From Streptococcus australis (GTDB taxonomy: Bacteria > Bacillota > Bacilli > Lactobacillales > Streptococcaceae), in contig NZ_RJPZ01000002.1 of the NCBI RefSeq assembly GCF_003943615.1, positions 302,740-366,739 of the forward strand: a stretch of 64,000 nt of DNA, written 5' to 3'. A model generated the notes under the pieces. It searched no databases. It was not told where the DNA came from and saw nothing but the letters and a program-made list of their open reading frames with translations. Positions 40,212 to 51,114 of the stretch are shown here, piece by piece. Made by a program: the position numbers and the translations under genes. Each line of letters starts with the position of its first letter. The first letter of the stretch is position 1.

Positions 40212-40250
40212 TAGCAGACCCTCTCTCACACCTAGCCAAAGCGTCTGCTA
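40212..40250 (+). other. Hairpin in the leader of the AraC gene
   Basis: TAGCAGAC (40212-40219) / GTCTGCTA (40243-40250). It lies between a likely -10 (TATAAT 40174-40179) and the start codon and is not followed by a T-run. The remaining 40029-40277 sequence shows nothing further. Confidence 0.4.
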
Positions 40251-40277
40251 CTCCCGAAAAAGATCTAAGAGGTAGGC

Positions 40278-41153
40278 ATGAACACAAAGACCTTATACCG
40301 CCAAACATCCTTTACCAATAGCGATTTCCCTTTTTCAATCAAACAGATTCGCACCCAAAATGGCCAACCGGATATTTTATTTCATTGGCACACTGATATT
40401 GAGATTATTTATGTCAACGAAGGGACTGCTCAATTCCATATCGACTATGAATATTTTCATAGTCAACCAGGCGATATTATTTTGATCCGCCCTAATGCCC
40501 TTCACTCCATTCATCCCATCCAGAGTTCTTCCCATACCATGGATGTCCTCCATTTTAATCTGGACCTGATTGGGATTACTCATAAAAATATTGCCACTCT
40601 AAAATATTTACAACCCCTCTACAATGGTGATTTTGAATTTGTCCGACGGATTCAAGTCCAATCACCCGGTTACGAAGAAATCAAACAGAGCCTCTTAGCC
40701 TGTATGGCAAATGGAAGAGAACAAGGTCCCTTCTATGAACTCCGACTCAAATCCCAGCTCAATGAACTCCTCTATCTCCTCTTCTCCCACCACTATATTG
40801 TCGAGAAGAAGTTTTCAACGGATGCTTATCGAAGAGAAGAAAAAATCCGTTTGGTCCTCGATCATATTTCGAACCATTACCAAGAGGAGCTCATGATTGA
40901 GCAATTAGCAGACTTGTGCCACTTTAGTCCGACCCACTTTATGAATTTCTTTAAGAAACAATTAGGGATCTCTTGTATGGAGTACATCATTCAATATCGT
41001 CTGAAAAAAGCTGCCCATCTCCTCCAGCATTCTGATCTGGCAATTATTGATATCGCTAGCCAATCTGGCTTCAACAACCTCTCAAACTTTAATCGCCAAT
41101 TCAAGAAATACTATCAGATCACTCCAAGTCAATACCGAAAAGCTTGTCTTTAA
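40278..41153 (+). CDS. AraC-family transcriptional regulator
   Basis: The 291-residue protein has an N-terminal cupin sensor domain (FHWHTDIEIIYVNEGTAQF, PGDIILIRPNALHSI) and two C-terminal helix-turn-helix units (LADLCHFSPTHFMNFFKK; DIASQSGFNNLSNFNRQFKK) ending TPSQYRKACL. Such regulators usually sense a sugar. Neighbouring candidate targets are the divergent HAD phosphatase-GDSL pair. AAGAGGTAGGC precedes the ATG. Confidence 0.88.
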   Translation: MNTKTLYRQTSFTNSDFPFSIKQIRTQNGQPDILFHWHTDIEIIYVNEGTAQFHIDYEYFHSQPGDIILIRPNALHSIHPIQSSSHTMDVLHFNLDLIGITHKNIATLKYLQPLYNGDFEFVRRIQVQSPGYEEIKQSLLACMANGREQGPFYELRLKSQLNELLYLLFSHHYIVEKKFSTDAYRREEKIRLVLDHISNHYQEELMIEQLADLCHFSPTHFMNFFKKQLGISCMEYIIQYRLKKAAHLLQHSDLAIIDIASQSGFNNLSNFNRQFKKYYQITPSQYRKACL

Positions 41154-41170
41154 TCAATGGATCAAATAAT

Positions 41171-41216
41171 AAAAGCCCCCTGAACACAATTGAAACTTAT
41201 GTTCCAGGGGCTTTTA
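41171..41216 (+). terminator. Terminator of the AraC gene
   Basis: AAAAGCCCC ... GGGGCTTTT with extra pairing TG-ACA/TGT-CA inside, then TT-rich sequence. Confidence 0.8.
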
Positions 41217-41263
41217 GTTTTTTACCAGTAGAAATATCAGATAAAACGAAGCAACTTACATCT

Positions 41264-42931
41264 TTAGCTCTCAATCATGCTATGTAAAGACCATTTCCCT
41301 GTTTCTTCATATTGCCTTATTAATTCTTGAGAAGTTTGAGTGATTTCTGAAGGAAAATGGAGGCTTTTTAATGTATTGACCGCATTCTTCGTTACTGCCG
41401 CCCCCTGCTTTATCTGATAATCAAAGACAATTTCCCCGTCAACATAACGACTATCAAAATGATAATTATCATTGACTGCACCAGACGCCGCGACTAACTC
41501 AATATCATGACTCGAAATCATATACAAGCAATCGTGTCTAGATAGCCAGCGGACAATCCCCAAGCCAGATCCAATTCGCTCAATGGTATTGGTTCCCTTA
41601 AAGAGTTCATCAATAAAGAAATAATGAAAACCAGACTTTTCCAGACTCTCAATCATTCGGAGAATCGTTTTGCTCTCTGTAATAAAATAACTATCTCCAA
41701 CCTCGATATCATCACTGACATCCATAGAGGTCATGACATGTCCATAAGAAAGCTCCAAACTTTCACCATAGGCGAAGCCCAAGCCCTGAGCTAGAATACA
41801 GTTAATAGCTACCATTTTCAGATAAGTAGATTTCCCTGAGGCATTATCTCCACTAATCACCATATTTTTTTCAAAACGAACATCGTTAGCAACCGGATCC
41901 GTTAGTAAAGGATGGTAGACTCCCTTACCTTTAATCCCGACTTCTTGTTTAAAGCTGGGATGACAGACCAAATCAACATCACGCTTATGGCGTAGAAGGC
42001 TGATGGCTACTTCCAATTCTCCCAAAAGATTGATCGCTTCCTGAGCTTCTTTCTGATGAATCCTCACTTGCTGATAGATATAAACTTGAGCAATCTGCGG
42101 AATTAAGAAAAGAAAATTAAGGTAAATCAGAATAATTTCCATATCTGAGCTTCCTGTTGGACTTTGTAAGATTCCGGAAATAACTTTCGTCTTCTTAAAT
42201 GGTTGGACAGCCTGTTTGAGGGCTTCTTGTTTTGGAATCGCTAAATGGCTAAGCTTTTCCGCTGAAGCAAAGATACGAACCAAGTAACTAACTCGATCCA
42301 AGCGCATTTTATTCGACCAATTCCGAATGCTCGAAAAAATGATATTGAAGGTCGCACTCGCCACCAAGACCATCATCGCTTGAATTTTAAAAAATGGAAG
42401 GAAGAAAAGAGAGAAGACCGGCAAACAGGCTAAGAAAATATAGAGAGAAAGATAGATCTTCGAATCCTGTTTCCCTGGATTAGCCACAATACTTCTAGCC
42501 ATATTGTGGTTCTTTTTTCCTAATTGGTTCATGACAACTTGAACCTTGAGACGAAGATCAGGGTGATGGTCAAAAAAATCCTCTAACTCCTGCAAGGATG
42601 CTTCTGGTTGAAATTTAATCAAACGCATCTTCTGATACAAGGCCTCAGCCCCTATACTAGACTGTGTATAATTCAACTGATCAAAGACTCTATAGAGGTC
42701 CAAATCATGCCAAGTCTGACCGTCTACTTGGCTATCTGTCGGTTGGAGTGCAGAAGCCAAGAGCATTGTTTCCGCTAAACTTTCTTCACTATCTTTTTTT
42801 ATGAAAAAAGGTTTACCCTCCCAAGCCTTGGCTAATTTTTTTCTCAGAAGAATCGTTGATAGCTGATTTGTTAGAGTCATAACGATGATCAGTCCAACAA
42901 ATCCAATTGGTAACCATCCAAGTTTGTCCAT
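41264..42931 (-). CDS. Membrane-associated MutS-like ATPase
   Basis: The 555-residue protein carries the MutS-type ATPase domain in its last 200 residues: Walker A ISGDNASGKSTYLK, Walker B FFIDELFKGTN, and SSHDIEL. The N-terminal mismatch-recognition domain of true MutS is absent. Instead there are hydrophobic segments (about 5-25, 170-215 and 270-290), suggesting a membrane location. Firmicutes have such MutS-family paralogues of unknown function. It lies 18 bases after capA on the same strand and is probably cotranscribed. It should not be annotated as mismatch repair. Confidence 0.8.
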   Translation of the reverse strand: MDKLGWLPIGFVGLIIVMTLTNQLSTILLRKKLAKAWEGKPFFIKKDSEESLAETMLLASALQPTDSQVDGQTWHDLDLYRVFDQLNYTQSSIGAEALYQKMRLIKFQPEASLQELEDFFDHHPDLRLKVQVVMNQLGKKNHNMARSIVANPGKQDSKIYLSLYIFLACLPVFSLFFLPFFKIQAMMVLVASATFNIIFSSIRNWSNKMRLDRVSYLVRIFASAEKLSHLAIPKQEALKQAVQPFKKTKVISGILQSPTGSSDMEIILIYLNFLFLIPQIAQVYIYQQVRIHQKEAQEAINLLGELEVAISLLRHKRDVDLVCHPSFKQEVGIKGKGVYHPLLTDPVANDVRFEKNMVISGDNASGKSTYLKMVAINCILAQGLGFAYGESLELSYGHVMTSMDVSDDIEVGDSYFITESKTILRMIESLEKSGFHYFFIDELFKGTNTIERIGSGLGIVRWLSRHDCLYMISSHDIELVAASGAVNDNYHFDSRYVDGEIVFDYQIKQGAAVTKNAVNTLKSLHFPSEITQTSQELIRQYEETGKWSLHSMIES

Positions 42932-42949
42932 TCCTTCATTCGCCCCTTC

Positions 42950-44287
42950 CTATTGCCAATTCAAATTCACACGTTCTTTCACTTCCTGGTAGGCTGTATC
43001 GACACGCGCCTTTGTTTCGTCATCCAATTGATCCCGATACTTGCCTCCCTCAATCCAGTCCTCCAAGATATAGGTCTGGAAATGATAGAGTTCATAGCCT
43101 TCAGGAGAATAACTGTCCTTTGGCGTCCGGTTGACCCAAGTAGGATGAGCTGTTGCTGTTTTGATCCGAGTCTTACGTCCTACCTTCTCAATGGTTATAT
43201 CCATCAGGACACCCCGTTCGGTCCATTGAGCATTGTCTATCCCTTCCATGGTTTCCAGTCGCTGATTCGAAAGGAAATTCCCCATCGAATAAATAATCAA
43301 CTTCTGTTGCCCATCCTTATCCACAATCTCGGCTGGTTGGACGACGTGAGGATGGCCACCCAAGACAATATCAGCTCCCCAAGAAATCATCTTATGGTAT
43401 AGTTCCTTTTGTTCCTCTGTTGGCTCTAAATCATATTCAATCCCCATCTGAGGCATGACAATGGTAATGTCCGCTTCCATCTCAGCTTTTTGGATTTCTT
43501 GACGCATCCGCTCCTCATTGAGATCCGATAGACGATTGTCATAGTCCTCTTGTTCCAGATTATACTCCATCCCATTAAAGCCGTAGGAATAAGCCAAAAT
43601 TGCAATCTTGATTCCATTTACTTCCTTGATCAGGATAGGGGCTTGATCTCGCATCTCATGCGGATAGACACCAACCGTTTGGATCCCTGCATCTTCAAAG
43701 GCTTTCGCAGTCGAAAACAGCCCTTCCAAGCCAGAATCGAGGATATGGTTATGCCCCAGGTCCATCACCTGATAGCCTGCATCCTTAATCGAAGCAACGA
43801 CCGCACCAGGGGCATTGAAAAGTGGATAACCCGAAAGTCCATAATCCGAATTGATGGTTCCTTCAAAATCTCCCAAGACCAGATCCCCTTGCTTCAACCA
43901 TTCCTGAGCATAGTGATAATTCTCAGAAAAATCATAGCTTCCATCTTCCTTGGCGGCACTAATATAAACCAAGTCATGGTAGAGTTGGTCTCCATTTGCC
44001 ATGATCCGAGCTGTATGCGGCAACTGATCCGGATGGATTTCTTCTTGCTTTTCAACCACTTCCGGCATCTCTAGTGCTGTAATGGGGAAACCATTCCATT
44101 TTTGAACCCATAAAACCAGATTCGCGGCCGCAAATACTGTAATCAGTAATCCATAGACAAACTGTTCGTTGGTCAAGCGAAAAGCAGTCACCTTTCCCAA
44201 GCCAATATCAAGCCATTCATTTAGCATCGTGAGGATATCTTTCCCAAGCTCACTCCATCTCTTTAGGAGATCCTTCCAATTCTTCAT
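42950..44287 (-). CDS. CapA-family (PGA_cap) membrane-anchored metallophosphatase
   Basis: The 445-residue protein has one membrane helix near 47-66 and a large outside calcineurin-like domain of the poly-gamma-glutamate synthesis CapA type. Motifs are LGDFEGTINSDYG, DLGHNHILDSG and GGHPHVVQPAEI. No CapB/CapC synthetase genes are present, so poly-glutamate capsule is unlikely; streptococcal homologues are usually single copies linked to envelope functions. The MutS-like gene follows directly. The role here is open. Confidence 0.82.
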   Translation of the reverse strand: MKNWKDLLKRWSELGKDILTMLNEWLDIGLGKVTAFRLTNEQFVYGLLITVFAAANLVLWVQKWNGFPITALEMPEVVEKQEEIHPDQLPHTARIMANGDQLYHDLVYISAAKEDGSYDFSENYHYAQEWLKQGDLVLGDFEGTINSDYGLSGYPLFNAPGAVVASIKDAGYQVMDLGHNHILDSGLEGLFSTAKAFEDAGIQTVGVYPHEMRDQAPILIKEVNGIKIAILAYSYGFNGMEYNLEQEDYDNRLSDLNEERMRQEIQKAEMEADITIVMPQMGIEYDLEPTEEQKELYHKMISWGADIVLGGHPHVVQPAEIVDKDGQQKLIIYSMGNFLSNQRLETMEGIDNAQWTERGVLMDITIEKVGRKTRIKTATAHPTWVNRTPKDSYSPEGYELYHFQTYILEDWIEGGKYRDQLDDETKARVDTAYQEVKERVNLNWQ

Positions 44288-44440
44288 CTTCTTCTCTTTC
44301 TATCCATTTCTCTTGCTCTCATCAAAGGCCACTCCGTCATCTATCAGGCCTTTTTTTCATTGTAACACAATTTTGACAAAAGAAAACAGACTGACCTAAA
44401 CTTCCATGAATAGATAAACGGAGGGACTAAAGAAATTAAA

Positions 44441-44464
44441 AAAAGAGGGCTCAGAGCCCCCTTT
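44441..44464 (-). terminator. Terminator of msrAB
   Basis: AAAGAGGGCT cag AGCCC-c-CTTT directly past the stop, with T-rich sequence on the minus strand. Confidence 0.65.
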
Positions 44465-44477
44465 CTCAATCATTCTT

Positions 44478-45413
44478 TTAGTGCATTTGTCTGAGTAGGT
44501 CCCCGTATCCCTCTGCCTCCATTTCCTCTTTAGGAATAAAGCGTAGAGAGACCGAATTGATACAATAGCGAAGACCTCCTTGGTCTCTTGGCCCATCGGT
44601 AAAGACATGGCCGAGGTGGGCATTGCCTGAGCGGGAACGAACTTCAATTCGCTCCATCCCGTGACTATGATCCTGGTAATAGTGAACGACATCTTTCGCA
44701 ATAGGACGAGAGAAGCTCGGCCATCCACAGCCAGACGCAAACTTATCCTTGGCAAAGAAGAGAGGTTCCCCTGTCGTAATATCCACATAAATGCCCTCTT
44801 CAAAGGTCTGGTCATAGGCATTGTGGAAAGGACGCTCCGTCGCACTTTCTTGGGTGACTTGGTACTGCTCCTCTGTCAATCGTACCTTTAATTCCTCCTG
44901 ACTGGGCTTTGGATAGGCTGCCGGATCAATCAAGGGTTGGTCAGCATCTGTCACATCAATATGGCAATAGCCTCCAGGATTCTTCTTGAGGTAGTCTTGA
45001 TGGTAGTCCTCAGCCAAGATATAATGGCGTAACGGTTCTAGCTCAACTGCGATCTTCCTTCCCAGTTGCTTTTCTTGCTCCGCAAACACTTGGGCGATCA
45101 CCTCACGATCTGCCTCGTCTCGGTAATAGACACCCGTCCGGTACTGGCGTCCTCGATCATTTCCCTGCTTGTTAATGGACAAGGGATCAATTACGCGGAA
45201 GTAATAGAGCAAGATCGCGCGTAGAGTGATCTTGTCTGGATCATAGACGACCTGAACGGTCTCTGCGTGATCCGTTTCTTTGATCAATTGGTAATTGGTC
45301 GTTTCCACCTGGCCATTGGCATAGCCCACAGTCGTCTTTTCTACACCAGGGATTCGTGAGAAATACTCCTCTAAGCCCCAAAAACAGCCCCCTGCTAGAT
45401 AAATCTCTGCCAT
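44478..45413 (-). CDS. msrAB: Methionine sulfoxide reductase MsrA-MsrB fusion
   Basis: Repairs both stereoisomers of methionine sulfoxide in one 311-residue chain. The MsrA domain (1-160) has its catalytic Cys10 in [12 protein letters not shown]. The MsrB domain (about 170-311) has [12 protein letters not shown] and the catalytic Cys in [13 protein letters not shown]. There is no signal peptide, so this is the cytoplasmic type. It makes sense in a cell that produces hydrogen peroxide through SpxB. Confidence 0.94.
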   Translation of the reverse strand: MAEIYLAGGCFWGLEEYFSRIPGVEKTTVGYANGQVETTNYQLIKETDHAETVQVVYDPDKITLRAILLYYFRVIDPLSINKQGNDRGRQYRTGVYYRDEADREVIAQVFAEQEKQLGRKIAVELEPLRHYILAEDYHQDYLKKNPGGYCHIDVTDADQPLIDPAAYPKPSQEELKVRLTEEQYQVTQESATERPFHNAYDQTFEEGIYVDITTGEPLFFAKDKFASGCGWPSFSRPIAKDVVHYYQDHSHGMERIEVRSRSGNAHLGHVFTDGPRDQGGLRYCINSVSLRFIPKEEMEAEGYGDLLRQMH

Positions 45414-45510
45414 CTTTTTTCCTCGCTTTCCGCATTCCCTAAGAGGAATGCTTGATATCTATTAGCTCCATCATAAACCAACGACCTTTCATTTTCAAGG
45501 ATTCTGCATC

Positions 45511-45545
45511 AAAAATCCCTTCTACTAGATGCTAGTAAAAGGGAT
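45511..45545 (-). terminator. Terminator of the 45686 gene
   Basis: ATCCCTT-c-TACTAG atg CTAGTA-a-AAGGGAT (45515-45545), followed by five T on the minus strand. Confidence 0.65.
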
Positions 45546-45685
45546 CAGACTAGTTTTATTTTTCAAGGAAGAAAAATAATGAATAAGAAAGGTTCCATAG
45601 AGATAAACTTAACTGATGAAAAAAATCATGCACGAGAGACATATCACACACCTCCTCAATATTTCTTAAGCAAACACTAATTGGC

Positions 45686-46015
45686 TTACAAGATCATGCT
45701 TGGTCCATATACCTGTAACTGAGATTTCACAGCTTCGTAATGCCAGTGATCATAAGCTCGCCAGGCTTGAAAGGACTCTTCATTCAAACGAATCCCACTC
45801 AAACCAATCAATAAACTCGCATTCTGATAAAACTTCTCCAACTCGATCAATAGGCGATTGTCTACCTGTCTTGCCCTCAATAAAACTTCCAAAATATGAT
45901 TTAGATTTTCCTCAAATCGAAGGGCATCTGGACTGGGGATAAAGTCCCTAGAAAAGGCTGTTCGGAGAGTTTTGATCATCGTTCTTGCTTCTTGAATCAC
46001 ATCCCTTTCTCCCAT
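45686..46015 (-). CDS. Small uncharacterised helical protein
   Basis: Family not recognised. The 109-residue protein is charged and predicted to be all-helical, with Leu/Ile heptads around EENLNHILEVLLRARQVDNRLLIELEKFYQNASLL-type sequence (residues about 35-70), so a helical bundle is likely. Size and fold resemble bacteriocin-immunity-type bundles, but I see no signature that proves this and no bacteriocin gene nearby. I chose ATG 46015 over one nine codons upstream because AAGG lies at the right distance. Confidence 0.5.
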   Translation of the reverse strand: MGERDVIQEARTMIKTLRTAFSRDFIPSPDALRFEENLNHILEVLLRARQVDNRLLIELEKFYQNASLLIGLSGIRLNEESFQAWRAYDHWHYEAVKSQLQVYGPSMIL

Positions 46016-46122
46016 ATAAACCACCTTCCTTTTCACCTTCATTGTACACCTTTTTCTCTCTATAAAAATGAAATTTCTCTAAAACTAGGAACAGAATTTT
46101 TCTTACTTGACCAGGAAACAAA

Positions 46123-46160
46123 AAAGAACTCCCCCAAGCATCCACTTGAGGAAGTTCTTT
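46123..46160 (-). terminator. Terminator of pyrD
   Basis: AAAGAACT-c-CC-c-CAAG ... CTTG-a-GG-a-AGTTCTTT, with T-runs on both sides. Confidence 0.75.
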
Positions 46161-46168
46161 TCGAAAGA

Positions 46169-47104
46169 TTAGTCAATGTAGTTCAGTTTCCCACGGAAGT
46201 CTTCCAGGCTTTGGTAGCCTTTTTCTTCCATGATGGCTTTAAGCTCAGCTGTAATGCGGTCAAAAGCCCCAACTCCTTCCTTATGAAGCGTGGTTCCGAT
46301 TTGCACCATACTAGCGCCACAAAGGATATGCTCAAAGGCATCACGACCAGTCAAGACCCCACCGGTTCCCACAACCTGAATCTCTGGATTCAGACGTTGG
46401 TAAAAGGCATGAACATTAGCCAGAGCAGTCGGTTTGATGTACTCGCCACCAATTCCACCAAAACCGTTCTTAGGACGAATCACAACGGATTCATCCTCGA
46501 TATAGAGGCCATTTCCGATCGAGTTGACGCAGTTGACAAACTTGAGTGGGTATTTGTTAAAGATCGCTGCAGCTTGATCGAAGTGGACAATATCAAAGTA
46601 AGGTGGTAACTTGATGCCAAGAGGTTTAGTGAAATAGGCAAAGACCTCTGATAAGATTCGATCAGTCGTCTCAAAGTCATAGGCAATCTGAGGTTTACCA
46701 GGAACATTGGGACAAGAAAGGTTCAATTCCGTCAAGCCTTTAAAGTCACTGTCTTGCACCTTTTTCAAGATGGTATGGGTTTCCTCCGGGGACATACCGA
46801 CTAAAGACAAAAAGTAAGTCCGATTCGGATCAGAAGTTTGTAACTCAAGGAGGTAATCTAAATAGTAATCCAAACCTTGGTTGGGAAGGCCCATCGAGTT
46901 AATAGATCCTAGCGGCACATCTTGGTAGCGTGGCTCTGGGTTCCCTTGACGATACTCCAAGGTCGCAGTTTTCGTCACAAATGTTCCCGCAGTAGAATTC
47001 TTTACTTCTTCAAGTTCTGCAATTGTCATACAGGCTACACCCGCGGCATTCATCAGGCAGTTGTCAAACTCAAAACCTGCAATAGTTGTTTTTGTCGATA
47101 CCAT
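46169..47104 (-). CDS. pyrD: Dihydroorotate dehydrogenase, class 1A
   Basis: Oxidises dihydroorotate to orotate in pyrimidine synthesis, with fumarate as the acceptor in class 1A enzymes. The 311-residue FMN barrel has the active-site Cys in [14 protein letters not shown], the FMN block KLPPYFD, and [26 protein letters not shown]. Its length and closeness to the Lactococcus PyrDA type fit a soluble single-subunit enzyme. No other pyr gene is nearby. Confidence 0.93.
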   Translation of the reverse strand: MVSTKTTIAGFEFDNCLMNAAGVACMTIAELEEVKNSTAGTFVTKTATLEYRQGNPEPRYQDVPLGSINSMGLPNQGLDYYLDYLLELQTSDPNRTYFLSLVGMSPEETHTILKKVQDSDFKGLTELNLSCPNVPGKPQIAYDFETTDRILSEVFAYFTKPLGIKLPPYFDIVHFDQAAAIFNKYPLKFVNCVNSIGNGLYIEDESVVIRPKNGFGGIGGEYIKPTALANVHAFYQRLNPEIQVVGTGGVLTGRDAFEHILCGASMVQIGTTLHKEGVGAFDRITAELKAIMEEKGYQSLEDFRGKLNYID

Positions 47105-47348
47105 CTTCTACTCCTTGAAATAAATTCTTACAGTCATTATAGCATGAAAAAGAGGATGGATGGCTAAAAAAATGAAAAAGAGGAAGGATCGTCCGGAAAT
47201 AACAAGACATTACTCGAAAAGGAGTAGATTTTCGCTCAAAAAAAGGCTAAAAATCGTATCATTATTTCAACTGGAACAAGTCCAAGGTAGGTATCTTTTT
47301 ACCATCCTCTATCAGCTGTGGAAATTTTCTGAAAATTCAACTTTTTTC

Positions 47349-47377
47349 TTTACAAGTCAAAAAAAGTCTGTTATAAT
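47349..47377 (+). promoter_or_regulatory. gdhA promoter
   Basis: TTTACA (47349-47354), 17 bases, TATAAT (47372-47377). The leader of about 95 bases contains CTTCTAGCA (47404-47412) pairing with TGCTGGAAG (47443-47451). Upstream, 47105-47348 is AT-rich and shows no gene I would support. Confidence 0.75.
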
Positions 47378-47436
47378 GTTCCACGTAATAAAACATGACA
47401 TTGCTTCTAGCAGTGCCTCCAGATGCCAGTAATTAG

Positions 47437-48825
<1,389 letters not shown>

Positions 48826-48840
48826 TTTGATTCTTTTGCC

Positions 48841-48877
48841 ACACCTCTGAAACCCCTAGTTTCGGAGGTGTTTTTTT
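48841..48877 (+). terminator. gdhA terminator
   Basis: ACACCTC-t-GAAAC cccta GTTTC-g-GAGGTGT followed by seven T. Confidence 0.85.
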
Positions 48878-48886
48878 GATAAAAAA

Positions 48887-49070
48887 AGAGAGTGGGACAG
48901 AAATCAGTAATTCGTTAGAATTCGATTTCGTCGTCCCACCTCCGCACAGTTGAGTAGGGCTGTAAAAGCTGATGAAATCAGCGTAGTAGAGTCCACTCAA
49001 CCACTGCGTTTCGCTCGACAATCCAAAGACAATTGAGAGGCTAGGACTTTTGTCCCAGCCTCCTTTTTTT
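48887..49070. repeat. Three-hairpin intergenic element between gdhA and dnaJ
   Basis: The 184-bp region folds almost completely. Left: GTGGGAC (48892-48898) with GTCCCAC (48933-48939), its T-run pointing left, so it can end dnaJ transcripts. Middle: GTTGAGT (48949-48955) with ACTCAAC (48995-49001) around GCTGAT-gaa-ATCAGC. Right: GAGGCTAGGAC with GTCCCAGCCTC (49037-49062), its T-run pointing right. TGGGACA ends mirror each other. I recall similar GTGGGACAGAAAT...CCCAGCCTC sequences between genes of other streptococci, so this is probably a dispersed repeat; copy number needs a genome search. Confidence 0.6.
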
Positions 49071-50191
49071 TATAAATCATCCAAGGCATCTTTCACCTTA
49101 TCAAAGAAGCCTTTTTTCTTTGGACTTACCTTGATATCACCAGCTTCCGCAAATGCACGAAGGGCTTCTTTTTGCTTGTCATTTAGACCTGTTGGTGTCA
49201 CCACATTAACAGTTACATATTGATCTCCCACAGATCCACCACGCAAGCTTGGTGCTCCTTTGCCACGGAGGCGGAATTTCTTACCAGTCTGGGTTCCTTC
49301 AGGGATGACTAAGTCGACATCGCCGTGAACCGTTGGTACATGAACCGTATCTCCAAGAGCAGCTTGAACAACGTTCAAGTTCAATTTATAGTAGATGGTT
49401 GATCCATCCCGTTCGAATTTGTCGCTTGGCTCAACATTGACGACTACATAAAGGTCTCCGTACGGCCCCCCATTAAAGCCAGCTTCTCCTTGTCCAGAGA
49501 GGCGGATTTGTTGACCTGTTTCGACCCCAGCAGGGATTTTCACGCTAACACTGTGGGCTTGTTTCTCATGCCCAGTCCCATGACAGGTAGTACAAGGATC
49601 CTTAACTTCCTTTCCTCGACCATGGCAGACATCACAGGTGACTTGGCGACGCATCATCCCAAGTGGGGTTTGCGTATCCACATTGATGACACCCGAACCA
49701 TGACAGCGTCCACAAGTTACTGGACTTGTTCCTGGCTTAGCACCAGTTCCATCACATGTCCGACAGCTAGCTTCCCGATGGTACTTCACTTCCTTCTCAG
49801 TTCCAAAGATGGCTTCTTCAAACTTGAGATTTACGCGGTACTGAAGATCATCTCCCTGACGTGGAGCATTGGGATTGCGACTTCCACCTCCACCAAAGAA
49901 GCTTGAGAAAATGTCCTCAAAGCCACCAAAGCCAGCGCCATCAAAACCACCGAAACCACCAAAACCACCGTTGGCTCCTGCAGCACCGTATTGGTCATAA
50001 GCCGCCCGCTTTTGTTCGTCACTTAAAGTCTCATAAGCTTCTTGAACTTCCTTGTACTTTTCCTCAGCGCCAGGCTCCTTGTTGATATCTGGGTGATATT
50101 TCTTAGATAATTTCCGATAGGCTTTCTTGATCTCATCTTGAGATGCATTTTTCGAAACGCCCAAACGGTCATAAAATTCAGTATTGTTCAT
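49070..50191 (-). CDS. dnaJ: Chaperone DnaJ
   Basis: Hsp40 partner that loads substrates on DnaK and stimulates its ATPase. The 373-residue type-I protein has the J domain with HPD (1-70), a Gly/Phe-rich linker (about 73-105), four CxxCxGxG zinc repeats ([32 protein letters not shown]) and the C-terminal substrate domains. The start [11 protein letters not shown] is the one usual in streptococci, but no Shine-Dalgarno precedes it. dnaJ is separated from dnaK by a PfpI-type gene and about 1.1 kb, so it probably has its own promoter. Confidence 0.95.
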   Translation of the reverse strand: MNNTEFYDRLGVSKNASQDEIKKAYRKLSKKYHPDINKEPGAEEKYKEVQEAYETLSDEQKRAAYDQYGAAGANGGFGGFGGFDGAGFGGFEDIFSSFFGGGGSRNPNAPRQGDDLQYRVNLKFEEAIFGTEKEVKYHREASCRTCDGTGAKPGTSPVTCGRCHGSGVINVDTQTPLGMMRRQVTCDVCHGRGKEVKDPCTTCHGTGHEKQAHSVSVKIPAGVETGQQIRLSGQGEAGFNGGPYGDLYVVVNVEPSDKFERDGSTIYYKLNLNVVQAALGDTVHVPTVHGDVDLVIPEGTQTGKKFRLRGKGAPSLRGGSVGDQYVTVNVVTPTGLNDKQKEALRAFAEAGDIKVSPKKKGFFDKVKDALDDL

Positions 50192-50296
50192 ACAAGATAC
50201 TAAGAGCGAACAGAAAGCGACTGAAATTTAGGAAACCGACAAGAAATCCTGATTTCTTAGGAGGTTTATCTAATTTCCAAGCTTTCCGCTCGAGTT

Positions 50297-50441
50297 CAAT
50301 TTCTCGAACACTCTTTATCCTTTCTATTGATATTGTGAATCAAACCACGATTTAGGTCGGGTTCAATTCCTTTCTTTTACATTGAGTAAGAAACTTCAGA
50401 GCTCAGCTACAATTTACCAAACACTCCTTGTTCCTTTCTAT
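50297..50441 (-). repeat. Imperfect direct repeat pair upstream of dnaJ
   Basis: Copies at 50297-50327 and 50410-50441 agree at about 26 of 32 positions (CAATTT ... CACTC ... CCTTTCTAT on the plus strand). The second lies just after the PfpI-like gene and the first lies nearer dnaJ, which could mean a duplication linked to insertion of that gene. A small inverted repeat, AAGAAATC/GATTTCTT, is at 50244-50261. Confidence 0.4.
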
Positions 50442-50458
50442 AATTTTTATGTAAATCT

Positions 50459-51091
50459 TTAGAGGGTGTTTTCTATACTCTGCTTCACTTGATCAAACTC
50501 TTCATCCGATAGAGTAAACATCAAATCCTCTTCAGCATACCCGTTCTGTTCTTTAAAATAGTTGTCCGTATTCTCTGCCAACCCTAGACTTAGAATCACT
50601 TTTCTTGCAAACTCTTGATGTGCAAAACCGATAGCCGTAATGATTTGTTTATCTTGGACAAGAACTTTCGGTTGGAAATTCTCACGTGGAAGAAATTTAA
50701 AATAGTCAAAGAAGTTTTGCCAAATTCCACCTGTAAATTTCGTTTCGTTCAACAAGCCTGCTTTCGCCAATAAAAGGGGCGCTGAAGAAATGGCTGCAAT
50801 TAGGATATCTTGCCCATCAAGACTTCTCAAAAACGAGATCAATTTCTCATCTTGTAGAGCAGGACCTATATTTACCATTCCTGGCAAAATCACACAAGAA
50901 TAATCTTCTATACGGATTTGATCCAATGTTTTCGTCGGTTGACAGGGCAAACCATCCTCAGAGACAACTATTGAATTCTCAGAAGCTACATAATCAATCG
51001 TGATATCAAAAGACAGAGCTAAAGTACTCGTTAAAGTGGTTATCTCATAAAGAGAAAAATTAGGATAAATAATACAAAGTACTTTTTTCAT
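50459..51091 (-). CDS. DJ-1/PfpI family protein
   Basis: The 210-residue protein has the flavodoxin-like DJ-1/PfpI fold, seen in VLCIIYPNFSLYEITTL at the N-terminus and CVILPGMVNIGPAL. At the nucleophile elbow the sequence is LIAAISSAPLLLAKAGLL: Ser is where many members have Cys, so it may not be a typical Cys-dependent hydrolase or deglycase. I prefer ATG 51091 with GAGG upstream to the ATG three codons earlier. It sits between dnaK and dnaJ, where streptococci often have only a short spacer, flanked by folded repeats, so it may be a later insertion. Confidence 0.75.
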   Translation of the reverse strand: MKKVLCIIYPNFSLYEITTLTSTLALSFDITIDYVASENSIVVSEDGLPCQPTKTLDQIRIEDYSCVILPGMVNIGPALQDEKLISFLRSLDGQDILIAAISSAPLLLAKAGLLNETKFTGGIWQNFFDYFKFLPRENFQPKVLVQDKQIITAIGFAHQEFARKVILSLGLAENTDNYFKEQNGYAEEDLMFTLSDEEFDQVKQSIENTL

Positions 51092-51114
51092 ACGCAACAT
51101 CCTCTATTTTACCG

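Noticed and set aside
43550..44074. 174-codon plus-strand frame inside capA
   Set aside because: Antisense to the CapA metal-site motifs; no start signals.
45992..46609. 205-codon plus-strand frame over pyrD and the 45686 gene
   Set aside because: It crosses a terminator and is antisense to the conserved PyrD sequence.
47160..47432. 90-codon frame upstream of gdhA
   Set aside because: It runs through the gdhA promoter, has a low-complexity Lys/Arg start and no ribosome site.
50350..50375. tRNA T-arm-like GGTTCAATTCC
   Set aside because: No acceptor stem or anticodon arm can be built around it.
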